DNA of 64,000 nucleotides from Pyrus communis. Taxonomy: Eukaryota > Streptophyta > Magnoliopsida > Rosales > Rosaceae. Position numbers and translations under genes: made by a program. The notes under the pieces are model-generated. The model made no database searches, was not told the origin of the DNA, and saw only the letters and a list, made by a program, of their open reading frames with translations. Of this stretch, positions 49,273-61,050 are shown in pieces; position 1 is the stretch's first letter; each line of letters begins with the position of its first letter. The stretch lies in assembly GCF_963583255.1 (NCBI RefSeq), contig NC_084803.1:4765621-4829620 (forward strand), given 5' to 3'.

Positions 49273-49627
49273 TCTAACACTCCTTCGCACGTGAGACCCC
49301 ATGGGGACCTATGGGGCTCACCCGTTCACGCGAGACCTATGGGGACCTACCCATTCACGTGGATGTAGGGACCCATCCCTTGGCTCGAGTACCATCTTAA
49401 ATTTGAGGTAGACGGGTCATGGGCCCATTCCAACAACACCGATATTGTCCCCACTTGGCTACATACTCAATCCATCAGGTGTGGGGTTTTAGTCCAAAAA
49501 ACCTCGATGTTAGTTAGAGTGAGGTAATTCTATTTAAACTAATTTTTTTCTCTCCCTCTGTTCGATGTGGAACATTGGATTCCAACATAAAACACCACAC
49601 GTACCACTTTCCTATAAATTGCCGCCT
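49273..49627. repeat. LTR-like or TRIM-related repeat debris
   Basis: Direct words such as GACCTATGGGG recur (about 49298-49312 and 49345-49350 region), followed by TCGATGTTAGTTAGAGTGAG and GATGTGGAACATTGGATTCC. The latter is typical of short LTR elements with a GATGTGG motif. No primer site was found in this part. Confidence 0.35.
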
Positions 49628-49636
49628 AATTTTCAT

Positions 49637-49840
49637 GGACAAGGATTGTCTCCCCTCCCGTGCCCTTCTGTTTTGTGTGGTCACGGTTAAGCTACGTCAA
49701 CATTTTATATTGTTTTTTATATAGAGATAATAAGACAAAAATGAATAGTAATATAGAATGTTGACATGGCTTAACCGTGACCACACAAATAGGAGGGTAT
49801 GAGAGGGCACCAGAAGTAGAAGGACAGACAATCCTTGTCC
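49637..49840. mobile_element. Complete 204-bp MITE, Mutator-like
   Basis: The ends are GGACAAGGATTGTCT and its exact inverted counterpart (AGACAATCCTTGTCC at 49826-49840). The arms contain GTGTGGTCACGGTTAAGC and its inverse. The flanks carry a 9-bp direct repeat with one mismatch: AATTTTCAT (49628-49636) and AATTTGCAT (49841-49849). Nine-base duplications point to the Mutator superfamily. Confidence 0.85.
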
Positions 49841-49849
49841 AATTTGCAT

Positions 49850-52366
49850 TGGGACTCCTGGAGGCCTGCAAGAGTTATATAAATTCAACACTTTCTATTT
49901 CTGGGGGACTTCCACACCTTTCTAAATTTCTATTTTTAGGGTTCTTATCCATTTTTGCATGAGACTTGCTATAAGTAGCAATCTCGCGACTCCATGGGGG
50001 TTCTCTTTTAGCATAAGATAATATTGGGTACCTCTCATTCAAACCCTAATAAAAATAAACAAAAATATAAGTTTAAAGATGGTAGTGATGACAAAGTTAA
50101 GAGGTGAAGAAGGTGCAAGAAACCAGAGGCATTCAATATATCGATCACTTTTATTTAATATTTATATGTATGCTTTTAGAAAAGAAGTTAATATTTGAAA
50201 ATTCTTTCAGGCTACGTAAATAACGTACTATTAAATTTACGAGTATTGTATGACTTAGATTAGTTTGAATTATAATTTTTATTATGATCTCGTAAATCTA
50301 TATATCTAATGTTCGTATTATTTAATGCTACATAGCATGAAAATATAGCTCAAATAATTTTGCAAATATAGTAAAGAGAAATGAAGGGTAGGTTGCTTCC
50401 CAATGGAGGATCTAATGAGAGAAGTGCCAATGTCTCAAGGTTCATGCATGCCTCAAACACTCCCCAAAAGAAAGCCATTTATTCCTTAGTACATCCACAA
50501 CATCCCAACCAAATCTAGTAGACTAATACAATATCTAGTAGAAATACAAAATAAGGGAAAGATAGAGATGATAATATATACTATTTTTTAATAAATAAGA
50601 ATGGGCAAACAAAAACAATCAGAAAACCCATGTGAGACATATGGCTAAGGTCCCAACATCCTCATCCTCAAGGTCGTCGATCAATGGAGTAAGAGGTGTC
50701 CCTTGTCTTGTGAATATAAAGCACACGCCCTTCCAAAACCGCACAAGTGCTTTGCATCTCTTTCATACATCGACTTCATGCACCAAATTAATGAAATCCT
50801 TCGTTCAATTTCTAAACCCTACAACCAAAAACATGAATATGGTTTTAATTTCATTCACAGTAAGTGACTGATCATGTAGTGGCATTGACGTTGTCTAACT
50901 ACTCCGAGCTTGATTATTCAGGTCACGTTGCAGAATAAGTGACATGTATTATCAAATAAAACTGAAAACAACATTTATTGCAATTTTTCCTACTATTCAG
51001 ATTTATAATACAATATTATGTATTAATAGAACAATATACAAGTAGATTCAAACCAAATACTTGTAATATTTTGAGTGCTAGATTGAATTTTGTTGTTAAA
51101 TTTGTGTCGGGGTTAGATAAATTTGTTATGGAGTCAAAGACGGTAGGATATGCAAGATAAGAGCAAACCAAATGAATAATGGCTAGAGTCCAAAAAATGA
51201 GACTAAGACATGTTGGTTGGTCGGATTTGATTTGGTAGGGGTCCACTGGGAGAGCGACGGAGGGTGACACAATCTTAATCTCTTGGCCCAATATTCCTCC
51301 TCCGTCTGTCCTTTCTCATAGGTGGGATGTATTTCAACAAAAAACTCCACATCGAGTTTAAGCAACTTTTCTATAATTTTGTCCAAATTCTACTTCTAGA
51401 AGCATGGACAGACCCACCTCTCATTTTCTACTTTGCAATAATACAAAATCTTCGGAGTGGAATACAAACTTAGATGCATAGAATGCGTATGTTAGTTTTA
51501 GCCAACATGGCTATGTCATGTATCTTCGATTAACACAACCTTAAGTGATTTAATTATCAATTATAGAGCATTGAATCGTTCGGCATTTTAATTGTTGATT
51601 TTGAAGTATTGAAATGTAAGACGATTCAGTGGTCGATTCTAGAGAATTAAGCCAAAGGTTACACCTATGAATTAAGTCTCAATGTCTGCACGAGTAAATA
51701 CTATTTAGACACACAAAACTAATTACATGCATTATTGTAACACTCTCTAACATACACGTATATTTCATCTAAAGTGATCATGTCCAGTTTTGTTAGCAAG
51801 TGTATTAATTATGTAGTTTGGTTTGCGTAAATAGGATTATTGTCGTGGACCGTGGACTAAACCAAAATTAATAGAAACGTCGAAAATGAGGTGAATGGTT
51901 CACAATGTAAATTGTTGAGGTAGACCTGTAACTAAATTGTATAAAAATAAATGTCATGCTCAACAACTTTGAAATGATTCTTTTTTTCAAATTATAATTT
52001 TCCAAGTCTTTTGGGTGTTGCCAATTCAATGTTTGGGTGTATTTAGAAGCTGCCATCTTCTGCTGCCTTCGCGTGCGGCCTGGTCAGGGATTGCAGACCC
52101 CGTGAAGGCCCAATGTGTACCTGTGGTCATAGGACTACCCGTTAATTTCAGCAACATTGAGAGGGAAATAACAACCAATCTGCTACAATAAGCATATTTC
52201 GACATTCCATTGCGCAAATGATCTGTTGTTATTTATTATGTCATCGTTACTGAAAGATGATTATTTCTGCAGACGTCAAAATATATTCATACTAGCTGTT
52301 TGGCATAGCCTTATAAATTAACGTTCATTAACTTCATTTCAACTTTTACCACTGTTCAACGAAACC
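49850..52366. other. Intergenic, no recognised gene
   Basis: Several 60-91-codon frames exist (for example 50632-50871 on plus, 51016-51291 on minus) but none resembles a known family and no splice-linked exons were found around them. Confidence 0.4.
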
Positions 52367-52572
52367 TTTTTTTTTTTTTTTGAGTACATCGATATATTTT
52401 TACACTAAGGAGAGGGAGAATTCGGTTAAGCCACACAATGAGCAACCTAATTTGGTATCGAATTTACCATGCACGAGTAACTTGGTCTCGAATTTGCCAT
52501 GCACGAGATTTGAACCTAAAATCTCTTATTTCTAAATGAAGAGGAATATCACTAGATCGTCGTATTGAGTGG
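52367..52572 (-). mobile_element. tRNA-derived SINE, copy 5, with internal duplication
   Basis: Poly-T (52367-52381) is the tail. Then follow TACATCGATATATTTTTACA, CACACAATGAGCAACCTAAT, box-B counterpart GATTTGAACCTAAAATC and box-A counterpart ATCACTAGATCGTCGTATTG. The word TTGGTATCGAATTTACCATG recurs as TTGGTCTCGAATTTGCCATG, an internal direct duplication of about 35 bp (52451-52507). Confidence 0.6.
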
Positions 52573-54216
52573 TAAACAGACAATTTCTTAAACTTAAAAG
52601 ATTAATTGACTTAATTCTATCCTTAAAAATATTTTGTGACTTCGAACAAATAATTACCATTAGAAAATAAAAATAAAAAACTAATAGAAAGAGTTTTCAG
52701 ATAGGCTTTTGAAAGCTCAATTATTGTCATCGTCTAAATAAATTCTCTTCTACTTTACCTACATATAAAGCCTAAACTTATCCGGGTACCATCTAATTAG
52801 CCCAACTGTCCAGTTAGCTAGATGTGTTTAATTCAATTTACGCTTAGACAGGAATTGAGATTTAACATTTCTTAATTAGTTTTTTGGTTTAGTATTTAAT
52901 TGTAAACATACATTCATTTGACACTTATATTTTTTTTCTAGCCTCTACGTACTATATATCCACTTTATATATACTCACTCCCAAGGGTTGGTTTTCCTTA
53001 GGCTATCTCCAACTTATCAATCAAAAGTTAAGAATTATGAAGTTATAAATTAGTTCCAAATGTGACAGTGTGAATTATTATCTATAATGAATGTATCGAA
53101 TCAATTTTAGTAAGACTTGCATGAACTCATCTTTCTCTCTCTAAACCTTTTGCTCTTGATTCATCAATGTTCTTCTATATTTAGTTCTGCTTTTGCGAGG
53201 ATTGATTTGTCAAAAAATATTATCACAAAAATCCTAGTGTTTTCAATGCTCACATAAAGTATTTTTACGATTCATAAGTGCTTTTATAGAAATTTTATGC
53301 TAAGTATAGTCACTTTTGAGTATCTTTTAGCACTTTTTCACTCTAGCTTCAAATCTCAAACAAGCTCAAAATATAATTATGTCCTACTTTTTTTTATTTT
53401 AATAAAAGGGTGATAATGGATTAGGCGAGTTGAGTTACACATAAGACTCAGCCATCGATCTACCAAAGTAGCCTTACTATCACGATCAGAAACAACCAAG
53501 ATCCCAAGAACTGCCCATCAACTTCAAAATAAGCTACTACATTCCTCAAACTAAAGTCTCAATTCGAGCCAAGCGAAATGCTGAAAAACCATGAAACATG
53601 CTTATCTGAAAAACAGAAACCATGCAATTGCCAACGAAATCCAAATCTAAAGAAGTAAGTACTGCCAGTGGAGTGGAGGGGGTCATGCCAGAGCAAATTT
53701 GAGGAAGATAAACTCATGTTAGCAAAACTATCACATAACCTTCCCGATACATGTGAGAGTAACAAAAAGTCATCTCTCATATTTGAGCCAAACAAGTGAA
53801 CTATTGTGTACGAAGAGGCCAAGGAGGAAGATAATCATCCAAACGGAAACAAGTAAGAACACTAGAATAATCACTTTTTAACCAAAGCGTGTGCCAATCC
53901 CATACATAAGCAAATGAGACACTAATTAGTAATTATAATTGTTAATAACTCCGCATAAAAATAATTATGATGACCAATTCATTGACAAAAACCTAAGGAA
54001 CAAACTAGTTGGTATACGACGAAGCTAAGATGTTACCAACATATACTGTGGATTATCTATCGGAGCCTATATAACTCATAGCTTGTAAGAGTCATATGAC
54101 ATTGTCAAAGAAATGATATTGGACCAGAAAAAAAAAAAAGAAAAAAAAAAAAGGATTTAAGAACAACTAAGAATTACCTATATATCCTGATTGACATATT
54201 TAACTTAACATTGTTG
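52573..54216. other. Intergenic, no recognised gene
   Basis: A non-repetitive stretch at 53420-53840 carries an 87-codon minus-strand frame (53559-53822) without family resemblance; its base composition is more balanced than the neighbouring DNA. I do not call it as a gene. Confidence 0.35.
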
Positions 54217-54601
54217 CATCTTGCACGAAATTGGAAGATTAAAACGTCTTTTATACAGGTTGCTTAGAATGCCCGCTGTTTGTCTTCGTGACTATATGAT
54301 TCTTTTGATTTTTATTATACACAGGGTCAATGGTTTAGTTTTTTATTTATAAATGAGGGTCAATGGTTAAGTGCATTAAGTAAGATATATGCACGAAATT
54401 GGAAGATTAAAACGTCTTATATAGTGTGCTTAGATAGAATGCCCACTGTTTGTGTCTTCGCCAATCTTGCACGAAATTGGAAGATTAAAACGTCTTATAC
54501 AGGTTGCTTAGAATGCCCACGTTTGTCTTCGTGACTATATGATTCTTTTGATTTTTATTTTACACGGGGTCAATGGTTAAGTGCATTAAGTAAGATATAT
54601 T
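54217..54601. repeat. Three-copy tandem repeat, unit about 75-175 bp
   Basis: Copies start with TTGCACGAAATTGGAAGATT or its truncated form at about 54220, 54392 and 54467. All continue through AAAACGTCTTATACAGG and GCTTAGAATGCCC. Copies 1 and 3 also share the distal part (ATATGATTCTTTTGATTTTT, GGGTCAATGGTTAAGTGCAT), which copy 2 lacks. Copies 1 and 3 are nearly identical, which suggests recent duplication or conversion. Confidence 0.8.
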
Positions 54602-54629
54602 GATAAACACGTCAGTGTTTAAAGTTTGA

Positions 54630-54960
54630 AATTTCACCCATAAACCAATTGGTAATATGACCATTACTTATAAACATATGTAAGATCCTTTCTTTTCCTG
54701 ATGTGGGATTAACACTCTTATCATGCCCTTTCACATGTGACAAAATTTTTAAACCTAGCACATGAACTACATAAATTGGGTGATGTGAAACACGTGTGAC
54801 CATTGGACTTCACATGCATGTAGTGGGACACTTGCTCTGATACCATGAAAAAAGTTAAGATTCCACCATAAAAGCAAGTGGCAATACATGGAGTAGTCCA
54901 ATTACTAATAAGCACATATAATGTCTCTTATTTTTTTGATGTGGGATAACCACTCTCAAT
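54630..54960 (-). mobile_element. TRIM retroelement, copy 4
   Basis: On the minus strand: an LTR-like stretch with GATGTGGGAT-type words reads as TTATCCCACATC from 54950 down. It ends in CTTTTTTCA, then the primer site TGGTATCAGAGCAAG (54831-54845). The internal region and a second LTR-like stretch continue to about 54630, with ACCAATTGGTTTATGG near its end. The order matches the plus-strand copies at 4831 and 7975. Confidence 0.7.
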
Positions 54961-55566
54961 AGTTACGCAACTACGTTGGAATTAAAAATGAAGTAGGAGG
55001 GGTACGACTTAATCAGCAAAGAATATTCATGCTTCACTAGTTAAACCAATTTCATCTATTGACTTGCTCTTGATCGTTCTACCATGATAACTTATTTAAA
55101 TATTAGTCACCAAAAAATTTTGTAATCCATGTCCTGTATTTCTTAGTCATTGGTCAGCTAGTAACTTTTCTAATTATGTAATGCATTCAAAATCTATAGA
55201 TTTTACTTCAAGTTTAGGGCACATGTGTGCGTCTCATGTGTTCCTTTTTTTGTTGTTGTTACTTGTTATTGGACAAGGGAGGATTCAAGCTTTGAACATT
55301 TTTCAGACATTGGAAAGAGAAGTGTTATCAAACTAATTAAGAGCTAGTTGTTTTCAAATTGGTTCATAACATCAGAAGGTTAAGACTAAAATACCCATGA
55401 AACATGATATACACCTTGCAAATGTATGATAACTAACCAGAATTGAAAAAACTTATGCCGTTACAAAAATGTCCTTTGACCACATTAGTAATCCCGTGCA
55501 TGACGATGATCAAGCTAGATGAGAATTCTTTTTCCCGTCTCAATAACACACTACATATATATATAT
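54961..55566. other. Intergenic, nothing recognised
   Basis: No gene or repeat was identified in this stretch. Confidence 0.35.
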
Positions 55567-55720
55567 AGAAAAACTAATGAAAAGGACTTGAAAATTTTGA
55601 GTTTTAATGATAAAGATAAAATAAAGGGTAAAGTGAATAGTATCAGGATTGACTTTTTAATATAAAAATGTAGTTTTTCGTTAAAGTGAATAGTACAGAG
55701 GATTTTTCGTTAAAACTCCA
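55567..55720. mobile_element. Short MITE family (AAAACTAATGAAAA), copy 2
   Basis: It shares AAAACTAATGAAAAGGACTT, AAATAAAGGGTAAAGTGAAT and TTTTTCGTTAAAGTGAATAG with the copies at 8497 and 62697. It lies about 365 bp upstream of the lipase start codon and is followed by AT and CA microsatellites (about 55721-55757). Confidence 0.7.
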
Positions 55721-55986
55721 TATATATATATACATACATACACACACACACACACATATCTATGAACTATCCTAGTTGCCAAATCAGCCCAGCTAAGCTG
55801 TTTTTTTTTTTTTTTATACTTCTTTCCAATATAAAACATTAATTATATATCAAATCTAACAAAACCAAACTAGTTATGAAAAAAACAACTAGCTAGCATC
55901 TTAAATATTCGTAATTTTCTATAGAGGGCACCGACACATTGTTGTATATGTAGTATATACGCATTACTGTATACAAACGTTACATG

Positions 55987-56000
55987 TATAAATATATAAA
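55987..56000 (+). promoter_or_regulatory. Candidate TATA box of the OBL1-like lipase
   Basis: TATAAATATATAAA lies 85-98 bp before the start codon at 56085, a normal distance for a plant TATA box with a short leader. Assignment by position and sequence only. Confidence 0.6.
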
Positions 56001-56084
56001 CTCTTTCCTGCATTTGTATATATAGTTTGAATTGAGACATCGACACAATGAGCTCATTTCCTCGCTTCCAAGCCAATTACTGTC

Positions 56085-59022
56085 ATGGCTTCTAAGGAAC
56101 ATGTCTGTCACAATTATGTTTTCCTCAAGCCAGAAGAAGCAAGCTTCATCGAGCTCATTCGCCTCCTGTTTTCCTCCGACGTAGAAAAGAGAAGCTTCAT
56201 CAACTGTTCGGAAGAGGAAGGACGTAAACGACGAAAACTTGAACGCCGATGGCTAATCTTCGTCTCTATTGTGGTGCAATGGATGTTCCTTTTCTTCAGA
56301 ACGCCCATGGCTCGAACTGGGGCTACCGTCAACAAGTTTCTAAATCTTGTAGCATCCAATGGCGGATTGTTCGCGCTCTTCAAAATGTGGCTTAAAGGTT
56401 TGGTCTGATATAATTTCTTGTAATAGTATAAGAACACATATTCTTTTGTTCTCTTTGATTCAACGATTTAAAATTTTAAAAATTCGTGACTGATTCATTT
56501 AGTTCAAGCGTGTATGCATCCGTGATTAATTACTTTAATTACAGAAAAAGAAACAGAAATCATTAAAGCCCTTTTCATTTTCTCCAAGGGTTTTGATAGT
56601 GAAACTGAAATTATTTTTTTGTTTGTCTTGGTGTGGATTTGATTATCGAACTAAAATTTCACTTGATTGACTCAAAAGTTTCTATTCTTACTTTGGTGGG
56701 AATTAGATCAAATTATTGATATAATCTATATCTAACTCATTAGTATATACATCATCCTTCACGGCTTAGACAAAACTCAAAAACTTTGACCCGAACAAAT
56801 TTTGATATTAAAACGAAGAGGAAAATATATAAAAAAAATTATGTGTTTGGTAAAAAGAAATAAAAAGACATAAAAGAGAGGTTTTTCATATTATTACACA
56901 AAATAATTCATCTAAATTTTTTAAAATTCATCATTCTCTTGAATTCATGAACTTTTTCTTAACAGAAAAACTAACTTTAAATAGTGGCAACGAATTATAG
57001 GAGCATAATTATGTTGATACTTTGGTCATATTTTCTGCTTAAGTAATTGAATGAGTAAAAGGGCCGGTGGGCAGGAAAGGTGGCAAAGGAAGATTCGTTA
57101 TCAACCAGATCAGTGCTGGGAAATCTTGATAGGCGAGTGGAATTGGACGACAACATCAAACCAGGCAATACAAGATACAAAGGAGCTCTGTCCATGATGG
57201 CGGCTAAAATGTCATACGAAAACCAAGTCCTCATTAAAACAATCGTCACGGATCACTGGAAGGTAAGCAAATTTAATTAACTTAAGCACCAATGTTTTAA
57301 ATTGTACTAGTGATTATGATGATCATGAATTAACTGACTTCTTTATCTTTTAATTTTTTTTGAATGTGCAGATGAAATTCGTAGAGTTTTACAACTTTTG
57401 GAATGGTAGGGTACACATCGAAATGTTGTTTTTGAAATGACTTTCGTATACTTTTTTTCTTCCCCTGCACACCTAATGTTATTAGCGACATTTGAATTGG
57501 ATAAATCAAAGAAAATCAATTCGCATAAAAAATAAAGTAGTAACAAAAGTATGATTTTGGTCTTTCTAATTTAGACCATGGTTTAATTTTTGCAGTTTTA
57601 GATGTAGTTCACACTTTTGTCACTCATCCCCATCTGTTAATAACACTGACAAAATTAAGCAACTGTGTGTAATTTGCGACAACTAGTAACCACAAGGCTA
57701 AACTACAAGAAAATAAAACTATAGGGATTAGAGTTGAACTTCGGTCAAACTACAGAAATGAAGCCCTTTTTTTTTTTTTTTTTTTTTTAAATCTTGGATT
57801 CGTAATGAATATCAAATAATTTTCAGGTTATCAGAGACGAGATTCAACGCAAGCCTTCCTGTTCCAAGACACAACATCTGACCCCAACTTGATTGTGGTT
57901 GCATTTAGAGGCACCAACCCCTTTGATGCAGACGCATGGAGGACGGATTTCGACATCTCATGGTGTGAGTTTGCAGGACTCGGCAAGACCCACAGCGGCT
58001 TCATGAAAGCTCTTGGCATGCAACCAAACAGAAGCTGGCCCCTTGAACAAGAAACACAAGAAGTCAACGCCGCTGAACAACTTCCTCATCAGTTTGCTTA
58101 CTACAAAATCAGACAAATTCTGATGGATTTAATGCAAGAAAACAAGAATGCCAAGTTCATACTGACAGGCCACAGCTTGGGCGGGGCATTGGCTGTGCTG
58201 TTTGCCGCGGTGCTTGCAATGCACGACTACGAGGAGAAATATGCATGGTTGATGGGGAGGTTGGAAGGGGTGTACACTTTTGGACAGCCAAGGGTGGGGG
58301 ATGAGAACTTTGGGGTGTTTATGAGGGAGAAGCTGAAAAATTATGGTGTGAAGTATATGAGGTATGTTTATTCCAATGATATGGTTCCTAGGATACCTTA
58401 TGACGATAAAACTCTCTTGTTTAAGCACTTTGGTCCAAGCCTATATTTCAGCAGCTGCTATAAGGGGAAGGTTAGTGTCTCTCTATCTTGATTGAACGTT
58501 TCTCTTACAATAACCAGTCACATAATCAACAAACTACAGGTTCTCTTATCGCAATAAGTGGTTACATGAACATAATATGATTGATTAGGGTTTGTTGTGA
58601 GACGATCAAAGTTATATACATATTTGTGTGCAAGAGTTTTTGTGAGAGGAACCTTGTCTACATTTATGCATAAATGCAGTATAGAAGAATTTCTTTCGTA
58701 ATATGACTAACATTGTTTGATTGGGAACCAGGTTTTGGAGGAGGAACCCAACAAGAACTACTTCAATGTGTTCTGGTTCATACCAAAGTGCCTAAATGCA
58801 TTGTGGGAGCTGATTAGGAGCTTCATACTGCCGTTAATAAGGGGTGCGGAATACAAGGAAAGCTGGTTTATGAGGATGCTTAGGGTAGTTGGTTTAGTAA
58901 TTCCTGGATTGGCAGCTCATGCTCCTCAAGATTATGTCAACATTACTCGATTGGGATCCCTTCCTTCCCTTGCTCACGTCCAAAAACGTATTCCTCTAGT
59001 AAATAATTCTGAAGTCGATTAA
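56085..59022 (+). CDS. OBL1: Triacylglycerol lipase OBL1-like (class 3 lipase, oil-body lipase)
   Basis: Five exons join in frame to 489 residues: 56085-56397, 57075-57262, 57372-57405 (34 bp), 57827-58470 and 58732-59022. All introns are GT-AG; the exon 2 acceptor is chosen because it keeps frame and gives the family motif GKV. A hydrophobic helix near residues 57-72 (LIFVSIVVQWMFLFF) suits membrane or lipid-droplet attachment. The alpha/beta-hydrolase core starts about residue 189 (LIVVAFRGTNPFDADAW). The nucleophile is S295 in GHSLGG, the acid is probably D363 in YSNDMVPR, and the base probably H456 in AAHAPQDYV. OBL1 hydrolyses triacylglycerol and diacylglycerol on lipid droplets in seeds and pollen tubes (family knowledge). 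All catalytic residues are present, so the gene looks intact. The start is the first ATG in frame. Confidence 0.94.
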
Positions 59023-59135
59023 TGATACAGTTGTTTTGGGCCGATGTGGCTCAAAAGCTTTTGTTTGTGTTTGGTTTTCTGAGACATGATTAGGGAGATT
59101 CTATTTATACCCATTTTAATTTTGTTTTAATTTGA

Positions 59136-59141
59136 AATAAA
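59136..59141 (+). terminator. Candidate polyadenylation signal of the lipase
   Basis: AATAAA lies about 115 bp after the lipase stop codon, within T-rich sequence. Plausible by position; not otherwise supported. Confidence 0.4.
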
Positions 59142-59664
59142 ATTACATTTATACACTTACGAAAATTTATCAAGAATATAATGCTCAAGTTGATATTTAA
59201 AAAAATTAATAATAAGAACGGCAACTCCTCTTTGAGGCTCTTTGAAGAATTTTATCAAGTCGTTGGAGGACATGTATAAAGGACAACTTAAACCTTCAAA
59301 TGGGCAACACTGAAGTCATATATAGAGAAAGCCCAACTGACCCCCCTTGCCCCTTAATGGATCCGTTAGTGCATGCATGAGTATATTGAGTGTTGAGTAG
59401 AGTTTACGTATAACCAAGGGTATAAAAGACAGATCAAATCAGCCAGTTTAAGAGAGTGCTTAACTAAAGCAGGTTGTGTTAAAAAAATAAAAAAAAAACT
59501 CAAAGCAGGTAATTTGATCAAATCCTAATTAAGTAATTAATTAAATCAAATGCATTGCATTTGTTTGACCGAACTTACGTGCGTTGCTTTTGCCAAAATG
59601 TGTCACTGGGTGTGGCTGGCTTCAGAATTAACAGACCTACCCCATTGCCCGCTTGACCTTCTAT
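59142..59664. other. Intergenic between the lipase and the secreted-peptide exons
   Basis: No gene or repeat was recognised. The last 100 bp is the presumed promoter of the next feature. Confidence 0.35.
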
Positions 59665-59673
59665 CTATAAAAT
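59665..59673 (+). promoter_or_regulatory. Candidate TATA box before the secreted-peptide exon
   Basis: CTATAAAAT in TTCTATCTATAAAATAAAAA lies about 65 bp before the ATG at 59733. This supports a real transcription unit there, but only by position. Confidence 0.45.
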
Positions 59674-59732
59674 AAAAATATCACACCATTTGCAGTATAA
59701 GAGTCAAGACCTCGAATATATACAATTATTCC

Positions 59733-60220
59733 ATGGCCAAGATGACGTTGAAGGTTTTAATCGCTCAAATTCTTGTTTCTCTTCTCGTCCTCCAACTAGC
59801 TTATTCTGGTGAGACGGTAATTATATATACTAGTATCCTTTTTAATGGTATCCTTTGGAGTTTGTGAGAACACAAAATTACAACACAACATGGTTCAGGT
59901 GACCAAAAACCCTTGCTGGAAAACCTTATCCGTAGTAAAAAATGGGTACTACTAGTTATATCACAAGGAAAGTAATTTTCACACAGTTTTTCTTTAAATA
60001 TACATTGAGTTTATTTCTGACATTTGAATTGAAGTGAATATTATTAAACAGAAATAAGCAGGATTGTGCATAATGAGAAGAGAGTTGTTAGGAAATCATT
60101 TCTTTTAATTCGGGAGGCTATTGCATAATGCAAATGTCTACTTTTTATTTATAGATTGTGATGGAGCTTGGAAGAGATGCAAAATTGTTAAGTAGAGGCG
60201 GGGTTGAGAGTGTACAAAAG
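59733..60220 (+). pseudogene. First two exons of a secreted-peptide gene, 3' part not found
   Basis: Exon 1 (59733-59816) encodes 28 residues, MAKMTLKVLIAQILVSLL and on to AYSGET, a textbook signal peptide. A GT donor follows. A second exon at 60155-60220 (acceptor TTATTTATAG) continues in phase with IVMELGRDAKLLSRGGVESV and then QK before a GT. The small two-step layout resembles GASA/snakin-type cysteine-rich peptides, which are secreted to the cell wall, but this is a guess. No cysteine-rich last exon is visible up to 63.2 kb, so the gene is either truncated or its last exon lies beyond recognition. An alternative donor (GGTGAGAC at 59809) would shorten exon 1 by two or three codons. Confidence 0.4.
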
Positions 60221-60658
60221 GTACAGTGGCACATGACCTCACATTTCTGAGGGTTCTAAAATTTTGTCATCCTCCTATATATTAATTATTATATATGAGT
60301 ATAAATTTTTTAACAAAAAAAGTTTTTGACTGAAAAGAAAAATCATCATCATATGATTTTATCTATATTACAATTGATTAAGGTGAGCCTATACTTCATA
60401 CTAGCCTTTCTGCACGCGCGTGACGCACGACTTACACATTTTAGATATATTTATATGTGAGGATTGGTTCAATGTATAGAAACATAAAATAAAGGCGATT
60501 ATCATCTCTAATAATATAGGTAGGAATTTAAAGTATTTTATCTAGATTATGTAAAAAAAAAAAAGTAATAAAATTGAGAAAGACATTACTCTTTTAATAA
60601 TTAGTACACAAATAATCATACATCTTATGAATTTTACAAACGAATTCATTAATAATTA

Positions 60659-61043
60659 AGCAGGGCATTAAATAGAAATTTCATAATGGAGTACACCTTC
60701 ACTAATCTGTCATCCTTTTCGATCAAGAAATTTTTCAAAGCTTCCACTTTGTAGTCCCAATCCTTATTGACAAATCTGCAAAGAACAAAGAAAAAGAAAA
60801 GTGTGCAAAATCAATATTGGATTTGGGGATTTTCCCTAGCTCTCTAAATGCCCTCTATCTTTTAACAACGCACAATAGTCATGAAACATGAAGACATCAA
60901 TACCCGCTTGAACTGGCGAGGCAGCTCGAATTTCAGAGCAGATGACACCTTCAGAAACTTTAATAACTTGTAATCCCTTTTAACAAAGAAATTTTTCAGA
61001 GCTTCCATTTTGTAGTCCTAATCCTTATTTACAAATCTACAAA
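60659..61043 (-). pseudogene. Two diverged copies of one orphan exon
   Basis: Copy A reads down from about 60778 behind an acceptor-like TTTCTTTGTTCTTTGCAG and encodes FVNKDWDYKVEALKNFLIEK then DDRLVKVYS, reaching a stop near 60659. Copy B reads down from about 61034 behind a similar acceptor TTGTTGTTTGTAG and encodes FVNKD, a stop in place of Trp (TGG to TAG), then DYKMEALKNFFVKRDYKLLK. The shared frame and acceptor suggest exon duplication followed by decay of copy B. I do not recognise the protein family. No upstream exons or start codon were found. Confidence 0.35.
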
Positions 61044-61050
61044 CAACAAA

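Noticed and set aside
53559..53822. 87-codon minus-strand frame
   Set aside because: Balanced composition but no recognised domain, no flanking exons and no promoter evidence.
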